A model generated the notes under the pieces. The model was not told the DNA's origin, ran no database searches, and saw nothing but the letters and a program-made list of their open reading frames with translations. A stretch of DNA of 64,000 nucleotides from NCBI GenBank assembly GCA_034440635.1, contig JAOTON010001911.1, positions 1,362,001-1,426,000 on the forward strand, given 5' to 3'. Positions 24,827 to 34,753 of the stretch are shown here, one piece after another; positions within the stretch are counted from its first letter, which is position 1, and each line of letters starts with the position of its first letter. Position numbers and translations under genes: made by a program. Origin of the DNA: Lepas anatifera (Eukaryota; Arthropoda; Thecostraca; Lepadidae).

Positions 24827-27800
24827 GGAGTGAGGGAGAGAGAGAGACCGGCTAACAAGACGCAATCTACTAGTTTCAGGCTGCCTGTACAAGGGGAAGA
24901 TGTACAAAGTCGGTTCGCAGATGGACAAGCTGTCTTACAAGTGCTTGTTCGTCAAGTGCATGGATAAGGGCGACGGGCCGGAAACCGTGCTGCAATACCT
25001 ACCTGTGGTGGGCTGTGAGTGAGCAGATCAGCTGATCCATATTTTCACGCTTTTTATCAATGGAGGATATTTTTGGCGTGCTCCACTTCATGTCTTTTTA
25101 TTTTATACAGTTTTTATGTTGCAGTGCGTGTACCGCAGTTTCTGATAGACTCGCGTTGCGAAAAGACAGGATGCAGAGACTGCATATGATCTGTGGGGCA
25201 TACCATACCCGCTCCACGAAGGGTCATGAAATATTAGAATAAGCATTGTTGGAGGGAAATCTGGGAGCGCCAACACGTCAAATTTACCATCTTGTGATAT
25301 CTTGTCATGCTGTGTGGGATGAGAGAGGTTTAAACTTTAGCTATTTGTGTTGATCTGGAACACTGATGGTCTGAAAGTGTACGGGCTTTCCGACCAGTCC
25401 CCCTTCCTAAAGCGTTCCTAAAACGCATGAGCTTCCGTAAAGCTTCCTCAATTCAAAGCATAAGGATACAAAGCTTAAAACCTTTCTTGCTGAGAGGCAT
25501 CAGGAAATGTTTTAAAAATATTCTGTCCGCATCTTTGCAGGTTGCGAACAGGGTCAGGATCTCTTCAGTCCGAACAGGTCGATCCAGGTGGACGAGTGCA
25601 CGAACCGAGTCTGCAGGGACGGAGAGTGGGTGGAGGAAACCACGGATCTGGCAGGTAACCACTGACACGACGAGTCAGAAAACAACAGCTCAGTCTGTAC
25701 AATGAATTATATTCCTGTTTCGTGGTTAGTGGTTTACTGGAGCGTATACCCTAGACCCAGAACTGACGCTGGTAAGAGACGCCTGCGTTACTGAGCTCCC
25801 TTTCTTCACAATAGTCTTCGGGCGGACTTCAAGAGCATGCCTCAGAGTTTATTTAAGAAATATATTAGGATCCATCGGCTAAACCATAGGAAATTAACTA
25901 GTGTCATCCGTTTTCGGCCGCTGCCGCCGCCCTTGCTTCGCAAGTTTTGTTCCTGGTGGGCGGATTTTGGTAGGTGTGATTTTATTGTTCGCCTTAACAG
26001 CGTATTACTTTTAATATGTTTTTAACCCATTTTTTCCAAATGTGTGATGCTTGCTATCGCCGTATAATCTCAGCAGTTGGTATGTCCCTACCCCCCGCCC
26101 CCTCCCCACAAAAATATAGATGTGCTGTGTTTGGCGGCAGCGGTGTTCGCGCACCCGTGCCCAGAGGGCTGGCTGAATCTGGGCGGCTCGTGTGTGTATA
26201 TCTGGCGCGAGCTGATGACCTGGACCAATGCCAGCCGGGCGTGCGGCCGGCTCCTCGGCTCCCTCTTCCTGCCGCAAAACCAGGCGCAGCTCTCCCAGCT
26301 CATCACCACCTTCAACAACATGGAGGTCAGGGGAGGTCGCGACTCGCGGATACTCGTCAAACAGTCCAGCAGTGTTTCGGTAGTTCAATGGTGCTGAAGT
26401 ATGCGTTTTTCTGGCTCTAGCTCACCCAGAATAGGGGATTTGGTGCCTCGTTTTAGCTCAAACCTAGCTGACTTCACCCCCCCCTCCTCCATCATGTCAT
26501 ATAGTCTCGATGTTGGCTTGTTGTTAAGCCCCAGTTTAAAAGAAGGTATGTGTTTTGCGTATGTATAGTGCTGCAAGTGAAGAAATGCTGGGTTTTTTCG
26601 GAAGCTAAGTAATTAAGCGGTAAGATCCGTACCACACAAGTTTGAAGCCTTAGTCCATAAGGGGACCTATTACATCAGCATCGTCATGATCATCATCATT
26701 CCTGTAGGGATTTTAGAGCATTCTGACCCCTACAGTCATTTGGCACCCATACCAGCGAACGGGCTAGCTTAATTGTAGGTTGATGCAGATAAAAAACAGA
26801 ACGGGGTATGTTTATAGGCTTAGTCGTGGTTGAGAACAGGAGGAATTCCTTACACAGGTCTACGCTGGTGAGTCAGCAGCTCAGAGCATCTCGAATGTGT
26901 GAGATGAATAGTTCTCCTACGTTGAATGGCGTAGCAGTTCGCTACACCGTGTGCATGTCCACTGTTGTGCGTGTTGTCAAATTCAGGAACCACTGGGCCT
27001 TGCGAGGTCTTCACTCTGGATGTGGCTTGCTCTTCACCAGGGTCGGGATAGCAAGACGATACTGGGTGGCTGGGTGGACGCCAGAGATTCGGGACGGCAG
27101 TGGCAGACTTCTTCCGGTGATACGCTCACCTTCACTCCCTGGGAGGAGGGTGAGTACAGACCTGGTCATGTTACCGTTCTCACTTGGAGTCAACTCTGCC
27201 TCGCTTGCCTTTTCTCAGAATCGAGTGGATGCATTGGTAGGATAGGAGCAAATCGGGTTCTACTTACTGAGTCATAATACCGACAAGAGAAGACAAAATC
27301 GGATCCAGAGAGTGCGCCGATTTCAGATACTGTTTAGTGCCCTTTTCCTGGGACCGAACTCGGATCTTAAGCGTTTGCTAAACCTCGAGAGATAAGCAAC
27401 TTGCATATGATCATTCGGTATCGAGTTTCTTCCTTGCATGGCCACTGTCGATATAGGGGATGATTATTGGGGTTTCAGGGCACCTCATCTGCTGAGGCTA
27501 TGGGAGCAACGTGGCTGGTTCGCTGCAGTCTGGCGTACGCGGAGATCCCAGTGGCCACTCTAATGGGAACTGGAAGAACGTTGAAATGTCCCGTGCAAAC
27601 TTTTCTACTCGTTCTCTTCTCTACTCTACTCTTGGCAATTCGCCGACAGGTTCTCCCCGATCGGAAGCGCCGAACCGCCTGTGCAGGATTAACAGTGACC
27701 AGCCGCTCCCAAGGGTGGAGGGACTACTTCTGCGACAGCAAGCTCAACATGATGTATCCCATCTGCTCGGTGAGGGTGATACCCGGCACATGATACCGGT

Positions 27801-28066
27801 CAGGATTCGGTGTGTTGGATGTCATTAAGGATAATATTGAAGGTGTTCTAGCAAGGTGACTCAACTTTCCGGAAAAACAAAGTTGAACAAATTCAGAACG
27901 ATATAAAGGTAGCGTTCCTGAGTGCATGCAGCTCCGTGTTAACGTATCAATCAGTCATTTTAGGCGTTTGAAACGGTTGGAATTGCATGTAGAACGTATT
28001 TACAAGAATGTTTGTCCCTGTTTGTTTACCCCCTCACTCTCTCTCCTCTCGCTCTCGCTCTCTCTT

Positions 28067-28115
<49 letters not shown>

Positions 28116-28696
28116 GTTGAGAAGAAAGGCTGTGGCTCTACCAGCGAGGGATGTCAGGCGGGGGGCGAGACCTTTGCGCCGGATTCAGTGATATCAGCCA
28201 CAGCGTGTGAAACTATCAAGTGCAATAAAGACAGCTATCCTGTCCGTGAAGTGAATCCCTCCTGTGAGTAAATTTTAGACCAGGATTTGAGCCGAGTCGT
28301 GAGCTGTGCAGAGAGCTGCGCTTAGGCTTAAAAAGTATCCACTAATTTCATAGATTTCCATTAAATTCAGAAACGTTCCTATTTCAAATCATCAAAAATT
28401 TCCGTTACTCTTTATATGTTATCGAGATTCACTATTAATGCCAATAGTGGTTGATATGCACTATACCGAATGGACCAACTAATTGACGCCTGATGTCACC
28501 GACAGGCTGCTACCACCACATCTGGAATGGAGAGCCTTTCGGGCCAAACCGGGGCTGGCATGCCGGTCTCTACCCTGATGGAGTGTTCACCGCCTACCCG
28601 GGTCTCCAGTGCCAGTGTATAGGGGGTCTCGCCGATTGCTCTCAGAGCTTTGGTGACGATTATGACGATTATGACTATGGAGACGAGGAGTATTAG
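17938..28696 (+). CDS. Secreted modular protein: CC repeats, VWC-like modules and C-type lectin domain (about 14 exons)
   Basis: Proposed exons: 17938-17983, 20132-20311, 22084-22154, 22531-22694, 23011-23160, 24282-24407, 24880-25014, 25541-25654, 26120-26325, 26987-27149, 27497-27579, 27650-27769, 28116-28263 and 28506-28696, about 630 residues. Phases agree across almost every junction, supporting one gene. The exception is exon 2 to exon 3, where phase 1 meets phase 0 and a small exon is probably unseen. Order: signal peptide, acidic Tyr/Asp segment, Arg-rich segment, two CC repeats, two VWC-like modules, CTLD, two VWC-like modules, Asp/Tyr tail. Role inferred: an extracellular or matrix carbohydrate- or mineral-associated protein. 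The exact family is not recognised. Oddities are a possible GC-AG intron after exon 6 and a 70-nt intron after exon 11. Confidence 0.75.
18366..18408. repeat. (GA)n microsatellite in intron 1
   Basis: A GAGAGA run of about 40 bp with a few interruptions at its 3' side. Confidence 0.9.
19225..20067 (+). mobile_element. Diverged K-family TTAA element in intron 1
   Basis: The left end is TAAA then CACGCACATTGACGGGGG; the right end is CCGTCAATGAGCGTG then TTAT. The interior follows the K family (AAGATCTCGAGAAC, GGTCAGGTCACTTGACCTG). The left palindrome is changed to GGGGTGGGGG...CCCCCACCCC but still forms a stem. The hairpin near 19994 is decayed. The element ends only 64 bp upstream of the exon 2 boundary. 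Confidence 0.75.
20132..22154 (+). CDS. Exons 2-3: acidic Tyr/Asp-rich N-terminal region
   Basis: Exon 2 (20132-20311) reads FHFPDEEITVTNLQD, then a Glu/Asp/Tyr stretch (ASADYDYDPDS) and ELEERFFFGGKK, ending at a GTAAG donor. Exon 3 (22084-22154) reads DDYDASMDYDSPVNEV and ends at GTAAGT. The two share an Asp-Tyr composition, echoed at the C-terminus. Exon 2 ends in phase 1 but exon 3 is open only in phase 0, so an unrecognised small exon probably lies between. A simple join would hit a stop at once. Confidence 0.6.
20721..20990. repeat. Long near-perfect inverted repeat (palindrome) in intron 2
   Basis: Two arms of about 130 bp meet at GGTCATGACTATGACC (about 20847-20862). Paired blocks include TAAGGTGGCCTGTCCCCTCG, AATCCGGAAATGTAAACAAC and AAGGGCTGTGCCCGAATAT on the two sides. 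Arms differ at only a few positions. This is probably a foldback element or a recent inverted duplication; no coding. Confidence 0.9.
21284..21539. mobile_element. MITE with GCGGAT(C/A)CAGG-type inverted ends, intron 2
   Basis: The left end is TAGGCGGATACAAGG and the right end CCCCCTGGATCCGCCTATGG, an imperfect inverted repeat of about 15 bp. It belongs with the fragments at 3779-3968 and 7900-8046. Target duplications are not clear. Confidence 0.55.
22531..22694 (+). CDS. Exon 4: Arg-rich basic segment
   Basis: The TTACCGTCAG acceptor and the phase-2 carry-over from exon 3 set the frame ASGEIDCSRVPKFRKRL followed by Arg/Gly/Ala-rich sequence. The preferred donor is GTGAAG at 22695, whose phase matches exon 5. 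A stronger-looking GTGAGA at 22688 would leave exon 5 out of phase. The strong charge change, acidic then basic, is unusual. Confidence 0.55.
23011..24407 (+). CDS. Exons 5-6: two copies of a CC-x-CC-x-CPxC cysteine repeat
   Basis: Exon 5 (23011-23160) carries RCCSIQRTG, NECCGQFGFCPIC. Exon 6 (24282-24407) carries ECCPYLARN, RQCCSQHGQCPSC. Spacing is CC-x(12)-CC-x(2)-G-x(2)-CPxC in both, so they are an internally duplicated module with phase-1 starts. Exon 6 opens after CCCTTTTTCAG. Its frame hits a stop just after AKGT, and only a GC donor at 24408 (AAAG before GCACGT) gives the phase needed by exon 7. A GT donor at 24412 is the alternative but is out of phase. The repeat does not match a domain I can name with confidence. 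Confidence 0.65.
23588..23985. mobile_element. Foldback MITE in intron 5
   Basis: The left arm contains TCGAAAGCGGGGGAGGACGG, GGCGCGTCCCC and TTGGGGGACATCCCCC. The right arm is its approximate reverse complement (GGGGGACGTCCCCC, GGGACGCGTCCCC, CCTCCCGCTTTCGGC). Arms of roughly 75 bp frame a central part with no ORF. Confidence 0.6.
24797..24847. repeat. (GA)n microsatellite in intron 6
   Basis: An interrupted GAGAGA run about 50 bp long, ending roughly 30 bp before the exon 7 acceptor. Confidence 0.9.
24880..25654 (+). CDS. Exons 7-8: VWC-like module pair 1
   Basis: Exon 7 (24880-25014) reads GCLYKGKMYKVGSQMDKLSY then CLFVKCMDKG. Exon 8 (25541-25654) reads CCEQGQDLFS, DECTNRVCRDGEWVEE. The GCxYxGxxYxxG opening and the later C-x(4)-C-x(2)-G follow the von Willebrand factor C / single-VWC pattern. 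Donors GTGAGT and GTAACC and polypyrimidine acceptors are in phase (1 and 1). Confidence 0.7.
26120..27769 (+). CDS. Exons 9-12: C-type lectin domain
   Basis: Exon 9 carries CPEGWLNLGGSCVYIW, then the helix-1/helix-2 region (TWTNASRACGRLLGSLFLP). Exon 10 (26987-27149) carries WLALHQGRDSKTI, GGWVDARDSGRQW and FTPWEEG, matching the WIGL...W.W.DG...F..W..GEP core. Exon 11 (27497-27579) carries GDPSGHSNGNWKN. Exon 12 (27650-27769) carries CAGLTV, GWRDYFCDSK, YPICS. All four canonical cysteine positions are present. WRD replaces the usual WND and there is no EPN or QPD, so calcium-dependent sugar binding is uncertain. Exon 9 could instead start at 26141, in the same phase. Exon 11 to 12 needs a 70-nt intron with a weak GTTGAA donor, or a frameshift. 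Confidence 0.8.
28040..28113. repeat. (CT)n tract forming the exon 13 polypyrimidine tract
   Basis: An almost uninterrupted TC/CT run leading directly into the CAG acceptor at 28113-28115. It probably serves as the polypyrimidine tract, so its length may vary between alleles. Confidence 0.85.
28116..28696 (+). CDS. Exons 13-14: VWC-like module pair 2 and Asp/Tyr-rich C-terminus
   Basis: Exon 13 (28116-28263), after a long CT tract and CAG, reads KKGCGSTSEGCQAGGETF then ACETIKCNKDS. Exon 14 (28506-28696) reads CCYHHIWNGEPFGPNRGW, then QCQCIGGLADC, and ends in DDYDDYDYGDEEY before TAG at 28694-28696. The pairing and phase-1 CC junction mirror exons 7-8, so the lectin domain is flanked symmetrically by related module pairs. 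The acidic Tyr tail recalls exons 2-3. Confidence 0.75.
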
Positions 28697-29671
28697 GTCG
28701 GTTAGAGTGGCTCAGTTAACGATCGGTCACCGAAAAAGAACCGTTTCTTATTGGCCAGGTAAGCCTCGATGATTCGTGAGTATTTCGGTAATTGAAGTGG
28801 TACTGTACTTCACGCCTCAATGCGAGGCCCAGCAGTGGCAATGTAGGGAGTGGTGTTGTGTTTTTATATATTTCACTGGGATGTGATGAAATTGACTCGA
28901 GTACTGTATCAATACAGGAATTGTTTGTTTGTCATGTACTGGTGGTTTTACAGTCTGTAATTTTGCAGACATGCACAGAAATCTGAGTTCTTGAGGCAGC
29001 CTAATCTATATGCACGAATAGTCTTTGATTTTGAATTCGATTTAGAAATACGGAAACCTAGCATTGTTAGTGACTATGAGTACCCATAAAACCTTTCCAT
29101 GTGACAGTAAGAAAAAGCGGGCAAAGAAAGTTGTCTCGAGAGATGAACCAGAGGTCAAGAATCTTGCCAACTCGCCCACGCTCGTGGGTAGCCAAATGAG
29201 GTTCAAGGACCAGAACTTAGGTAACCAATCACGGAGAATTGACAGAGATCAAGAATTGCACTTAACAGCACAAAACAAGTATTTCCACGATCTTACCGCC
29301 ACGTAAAAAGAACGATCCATAATATGCAATGGTACCTCGACTGATTTTAGGTACCATTATAACTTTAGTGACAGACGATACATATAAGTGGCAAATAATT
29401 TATCCTGACTCACTCGCGTTATTTCACAGCTAAGTTAGAGATGGGTAGGTAACCACATCAGCAACAAAATTGACCCATATAAAGCCATGAGAAAAAGGTA
29501 CTCTAAATTGCAATGACATGAGAACGGTAATATTCATTCTCTTATATGAATTTGAATATTTATTTTGAACAAAAAGAGAAAACTTTAGAGTCTATATCAG
29601 GATTCATAGTGAAATTACTCTGCATAATATAGAAACTCCACTGCTTGCGTTGTACTTGAGGACTCGTTTTC
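28697..29671. other. 3' flank of the lectin-domain gene; no other gene seen
   Basis: This presumably includes the 3' untranslated region. A polyadenylation site could not be placed with confidence. The open frame at 29064-29306 is rich in Lys/Arg but has no splice context or domain. Confidence 0.4.
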
Positions 29672-29681
29672 GAAATTAGAG

Positions 29682-29821
29682 GGGGATGAGGTGGTTGTGG
29701 ATGCCTTGTTTCTGCCACCGGTGGTTGTCCCGGCGGGCTCTGGATAAGTCGATCTGATCCCAAATCCTTGGGTGGAGTTGGCGACGCCGTTGCCCTGGTT
29801 GGTGGGTTGTATTATTATTAC
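29682..29821 (+). mobile_element. tRNA-derived SINE, diverged copy
   Basis: The head GGGGATGAGGTGGTTGTGG and a box B-like segment correspond to the better copy at 33176-33358. The tail has GAGTTGGCGACGCCGTTGCC and an ATTATTATTA end. Imperfect target duplications GAAATTAGAG (29672-29681) and GGAATTAGAG (29822-29831) flank it. The Ser/Thr-rich minus-strand open frame here is only the complement of this SINE. Confidence 0.75.
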
Positions 29822-29831
29822 GGAATTAGAG

Positions 29832-31320
29832 ATGGTCTGATAGCCAGGCCGGCAACGGAGATTACGATTAGGGACCACCAGGTAGCCACTTGGGTACCCA
29901 CGAAGTTTTGCGTTTCTGGCAAGCGAGTAGCGAGAAAAAACATTCAGAGAAATACGCGTAGAAGCTGCTGTGTGGGTATCTTACTATGAGGCTGTTGATT
30001 TTGACCTAAATCAAAATAGGAGGTTTTGTTGTCAGTGGTAAACCCCCTACCAATTCTTATATATTATGCCGCAGCCAGAGAAACGTAGGAAAAAGTGAAG
30101 TCTGCCAGATCTCAAAAGCCCAGGAGAGTAGCGTGATTTGAGGGTGTCAATTACAGCACACATTTTAATCATGTGCATCTGAGATATCCAAACTGTAGAC
30201 CTGTGGAGATGAGAGTTGCAAGTTCTGGCTTTGCACCTAAAAAATTATATGCTATTTGGTGCCCATGAAGTCAGGTAAACTGCAGGTAGGTTTCTTTGGT
30301 GCCTACCTAAGTCAATTTTATCAAATCAAGCTTAGCAAATTTGTGATGATTCCAGAAAAGTTTCCATTGAGCAGGTGAATGTGGTGATGCTTATTGATCT
30401 GCTTCAATCTTTCTAGGTTTTGCTGGATGATGGTTGTGGTATTACTGGGTACTTGTCCTCTGGCTGAGTACCCATGTTTGGTTGCAGGCATTGGAGATAT
30501 TCAAATTATATGTATTCTTTTAACAAAATGTTAATTACATGTATCCTTCAAGTAGCTTAAGTTTCAGCATGGTGACTGCTACAGTCAAATGGAGGTTGTC
30601 TGCTATCTTAGCAATGATGATCTAAGCAATAATTGATCATAGCAAGCAGTTGCAGTAAGGGTACTAGACTCTGACGGCACATATTACATGCCGTATTTTC
30701 ATGCAGTATGTTGTATTTTTTCATGTCTTTGTGTATTAGGTGTTTGATAACATTTTTACTGATTAATATGCGCAGCTAATGGACACATGCTTGTATTACA
30801 ACACATACAACTTGTAATCACTGCACATATACTTAAAATTTCGCTGTTTGGTACTAAGATTATGCTATATGTAATTCATTAGTCTCCAAATCACTGTAAA
30901 TTTAATTCCTTTCATACTTCCACTTTTTGAGAGTAAATTTTCACTCACTAAAACATATTTTCTGGGATCAATTTAAAGCCTCAGTTCACGCAAAAGTTTA
31001 TTTCACTTCAGGTAGCCATTTTGGTCGCATCAAGGATATGTGGGTAGCCAACCTGACATGTTCTTGACCTCTGAGATGAACCAGGATAAGTGCTGGATGA
31101 GACAAGGATCTCGTACAAGATGGCCGCTTTCCATTTCAGTGCTGCGTATCGACACTTTTCTGCTACCAGCCAAACCTTTCAGCCGCGGGCCCCTGGCTCT
31201 GGAAAACATTGTCCCTCTTTTCGTCCAATCCAGCCCAGTTCAGCCGGGCTCAGCCTGGCTCGGCCCGGCTCAGCATGGCTCGGCCTCAAATACCGCCCAG
31301 CCCAGTGGCCAAAATTCCAG
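29832..31320. other. No recognisable gene; short GC-rich repeat near its end
   Basis: The stretch is AT-rich with no domain-bearing exon. At 31225-31310 an imperfect tandem repeat of CAGCCCGGCTCGG-like units lies just before the left edge of duplicated unit A. Confidence 0.4.
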
Positions 31321-32148
31321 TCCACCCATTTCATATTTCAAACCCCTCCTACAGCTAACCGGTTTCGACGCAGCCTTCGTCATCATCAAAGCACTCATGA
31401 GCGGTACAATGTAAAATACTGATGCAAACTATCTACAGGCGCTTTGGTGCCTGCCAACGACGCCTGCGCTGGCCACCAGACCTGAACCAGCACGGTGTCT
31501 GTACAACACCCCGTCTGCTGTTGGTGTTGCTTTCCCAATGCCAATGACGCTCAGAGCGTTGTCTGGAACACGTGTGACACAGACGAGGTCACATAAAAAG
31601 ATAGCAAGGTATAAACAGGTGACGATGACAAAAAAGACAGACTTATTTTTGTCTTATCTTGCACCAAGATGTATCCGCCCAAATAAGGCACCCTTTGCAC
31701 CCAGAAAACAATTCCAAGGTTGACCTGTCCATCCAAATAATACTTGTGACTGATCCAGCTGTTCTAAACTCTCCACGCTCCCCTTCAGTCGCTTGTTTTT
31801 CAAGGACGATGTACCAAACACAAAGGCTTATGAAATTGATTGTGTTATATTTTGCTTGATTATATTCTGTGGGTTAGAATTATCATAAATCGTAAGACAA
31901 GGTCTTGCTGGAGTGTAGGCAGCACCTTGTCCCTAGGTAATGCCTGCACTCTAACTCCTAAAGACAATACGTACTGCTTAATTAACGGCATTGTCTTCGC
32001 CAGTTCCGGCAACCGGACGTGTAAGACTTTCTTCGAGGTCAAACAGCGCTATTGGGCGGTTTCCGGAGACACTGATCTTCATTAGCAGCTGCGACGATGT
32101 ACTGTTGAGCTGTTGACACCGTGGTTGGTCTCATCCCGGAGAAGTTCT

Positions 32149-32726
32149 TTATTGTTTGTAATCTAGGGGGCCACAGGTCTCATAACCGTTCCGCATGACA
32201 CATTTTGCCCAAGGTCCACAATATGCGTCCTCGCAGTTATGGCGTACCGTTTCTCCTGCTTTCTTTTCGCATATCGGGGTGCAGAGCGATGGGCAGGAGT
32301 CCTGGCCACAGCAGTTTAGGCAGAAGGTAGTAGCTGGATGGGAATCGGGCGGCGTTAGAATCATTTGGTGGACACGACCAGCGCATCAGTGCATCACACG
32401 AAAGAACAATCATTATGATATGTATTCAAGACTGCGCTCAATTTAACAAACTTTTTATTTATTTATTTATTTATTTTAACTTTTAACGCTATGTTAAATT
32501 AAAACAAAGTGTAAGCATCGTTTGTTAACCAAAACAGAATTTCCTTAAACGGGTAAAACGCCCCAACATTATTTTTTTACATACATTCATCACTGATGAC
32601 CTGGCAAATACGTGAAGCCTAGCAATCCTGCCCCGACGTCAACTTACTTCCCTGTGAAGCGGTTAAATGAAGCAGAGCCAAGAAAGCCATCACGGCCATC
32701 ACCAGAACCACGCTCGTTCTTGACAT
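32149..32726 (-). CDS. Secreted ten-cysteine peptide, copy A
   Basis: Exon 1 (32726-32648) starts at ATG and encodes MSRTSVVLVMAVMAFLALLH plus ASQG, a clear signal peptide, with a GTAAGT donor in phase 1. Exon 2 (32333-32149) follows a CATCCAG acceptor with an upstream TTCTAAC branch-point-like word. The product is 87 residues. The mature part has cysteine spacing C-x2-CC-x4-C-x3-C-x3-C-x11-C-x4-C-x5-C-x8-C. The stop TAA overlaps an AATAAA. I cannot assign a family; secreted defence, venom-like or reproductive peptides are all possible. Its mature region differs from copies B and C at 25 of 57 aligned residues, all outside the cysteines. An hAT-type insertion sits about 220 bp upstream of its TATA box. 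Confidence 0.85.
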
Positions 32727-32812
32727 GTTGCAGTTTTGCTTGCAGCTAGATGACGGTGCCTGTTGCCAGTCCGAAGTCCTGTCTCTTGTGGCAGGCATGA
32801 GCTGAGCATCAG

Positions 32813-32821
32813 CTTATATAT
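32813..32821 (-). promoter_or_regulatory. TATA box of peptide gene A
   Basis: ATATATAAG on the minus strand, 87 bp upstream of the ATG. Position and sequence are identical in all three copies. Confidence 0.75.
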
Positions 32822-33175
32822 GCTGCAGGCATTTCCACCTGGCTTTTTCAAGGACGAGAGTGCAGGGTGGCTGCGTCATCGCGGATTTTCAGAGCTCGAA
32901 AGGACTTCCAATGGTGATTTTATGCTAGGAGGGAGAACAGATGGAGCTTATCGACTTAGAAGCGTTACTTATCTATCTCGCCCAGAGAACTCCCCCCCTC
33001 CCCAACTGGTGTGAGGCAGTGATGGCAGTGTCGGGCAGTGATGGCCAAAGATGGCCTACACTACGTTACATTACCGAATTACGCTATGTTACGGCTCGAT
33101 TTTGGGCAAACTACGCTACGGAATTACGTTACGTTATATTTCATCGACTGCGGAATTAAGGGACTTTAGCTATGA

Positions 33176-33358
33176 ATAATAATTGTTATGGTTTAACGAC
33201 GCACCAACTGCCAGGGTCATACGGCGTCGCCAACTCTCACCCTGTTGGAATGGTTTTGGGGATCAGATCGATTTATTCAGAGGCTCCGCCGGGACTTGAA
33301 CCCGGGACCAGTGGCTTAGAAGACCAGGGTGCTATCCACTGAGCCACCTCATCCCCCA
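33176..33358 (-). mobile_element. tRNA-derived SINE in unit A
   Basis: Read on the minus strand, a tRNA-like head has box A (TGGCTCAGTGG), a TCT anticodon-like loop and box B (GGTTCAAGTCC). The body follows, and the tail contains GTTGGCGACGCCGTATGACC and GGTGCGTCGTTAAACC. A perfect 15-bp target duplication GGACTTTAGCTATGA lies at 33161-33175 and 33359-33373. The anticodon stem is imperfect, so this is a SINE head rather than a functional tRNA gene. Confidence 0.85.
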
Positions 33359-33429
33359 GGACTTTAGCTATGACTACACAGTAAGAATGTATCGTACTAT
33401 ATCAGCATTTTGTTCACACATTCATACTG

Positions 33430-34010
33430 TTACCCTCGTCCCGGTGGGAGGTGTTTGAACACCCCCCTCGGGTTTTACCGGCGGCACGAAGAAACGGCAG
33501 CGCGAAGCAACGCCGTACTTGGCACACCTTAATCTTGATCAATTTCGCAGCTTTACCGAAAATTTTACGGTTGGGTCATCTCAGGTCAGGTCACGGGTAC
33601 AGGTTAAGAGACTTCACCTTCAAAAATGTTTAAGGTGTCATAAGTAAGAAGGGGTTGAATCTCTCCGACCGAAACTGATACCACATAACGGGCCTATTGA
33701 GTGCTACAACATATCTTGCGGAATTTTTCATATCCATGACTTAAAGCCAGATACAGAACATGTCTCCTCTTTTGGAAATGCATGGAGAAAACTGAAATTG
33801 GATTGTATTTTATGTAGATGAAGCTGAGAATACCTTTATATTCCACAAATCGTACTCTTCTGGGCTCATTTCTAGGTTACTGTTGTAATGGTTTACTTGT
33901 GACCTCTGAGAGGTCATCTGGGCTACTTCAGTAGCTTTTCAGAGTTGGGTTAATAATTTTGCAGGAAATCATGATAAACTTTTATTTTGATACCATTAAA
34001 GAATTATAAA
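33430..34010 (-). mobile_element. Truncated TTAA-family element (TGTTTGAACA subfamily), unit A
   Basis: Starts TTACCCTCGTCCCGG, then GGAGGTGTTTGAACACCCCC, then a decayed hairpin (CGGCAGCGCGAAGCAACGCCG). Interior blocks match 56283-56830. It contains TTAA at 33741-33744, the empty site of the K insertion seen in unit B. Confidence 0.7.
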
Positions 34011-34753
34011 TCGAAGTCAACCAACCTCTACTTTTACTAGCCAAAAATATGTCCGTGATTTACAATATCTGCCAAAAGGTTCCAATCTTAATTAACAGCG
34101 ATTGGATGCATTTGTCGTTAAATTTTAAGTTTGTAATTTAAGTAATGGTTTGGTTGTTACTTTTTCAAATATTATCACTTCTATTTCAAATTTTGAATGA
34201 AAGCAAATCGTTAACTAGAACCCTTTGTAACAATATGATATAGTAATCTAGTAATAATATCCTTTGATAATATCCTTAGTAATATAAATAATTTTGTAAT
34301 GTAGCATCCGGACACAATCACCATCACTATCATACTGCGACCTGCTCAGGCACTTCAACCTCGTTTCACTTCGAGCGCGAAGTACACAACACGATATCAA
34401 ATTCATTTGCAGTAATTTCAGAGGTAGGATAAACTCAGCGTTTTTACTTCCATCATTTTACCTGTGCACCCCAGCGCGGGCTTTTAGACATTAGACACTT
34501 CTACACATTTCAAATCCACGGGTGAACACCATTAAGGAAGGACTGTTTGTGTAGCTTCCTTGGGTGGTAAATGCTTTTGTTCAACAACGCCCGGGAACTG
34601 ACATGTTTTACGTCACCCTGTGCTCGTATCGCCGAAGTGTCATATCATATGTGTTTTCGTTGTAGCGGCTTAAGATGTGAGATACCCAGATGTGTCTTCA
34701 CTGTGTTTTGTATTGTTTTAATCGAAGATTTATTTTATTTTAGAACGCTGACT

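Noticed and set aside
26016..26420. Alternative open frames over the lectin exon
   Set aside because: Only the frame containing CPEGWLNLGGSCVYIW matches a domain and keeps phase with neighbouring exons.
29615..29878. Ser/Thr-rich minus-strand open frame resembling a mucin-like peptide
   Set aside because: It is the reverse complement of a SINE with target duplications at both ends.
33275..33358. Possible tRNA-Arg gene on the minus strand
   Set aside because: Box A and box B are present but the anticodon stem is imperfect, and the segment is the head of a SINE with a 15-bp target duplication.
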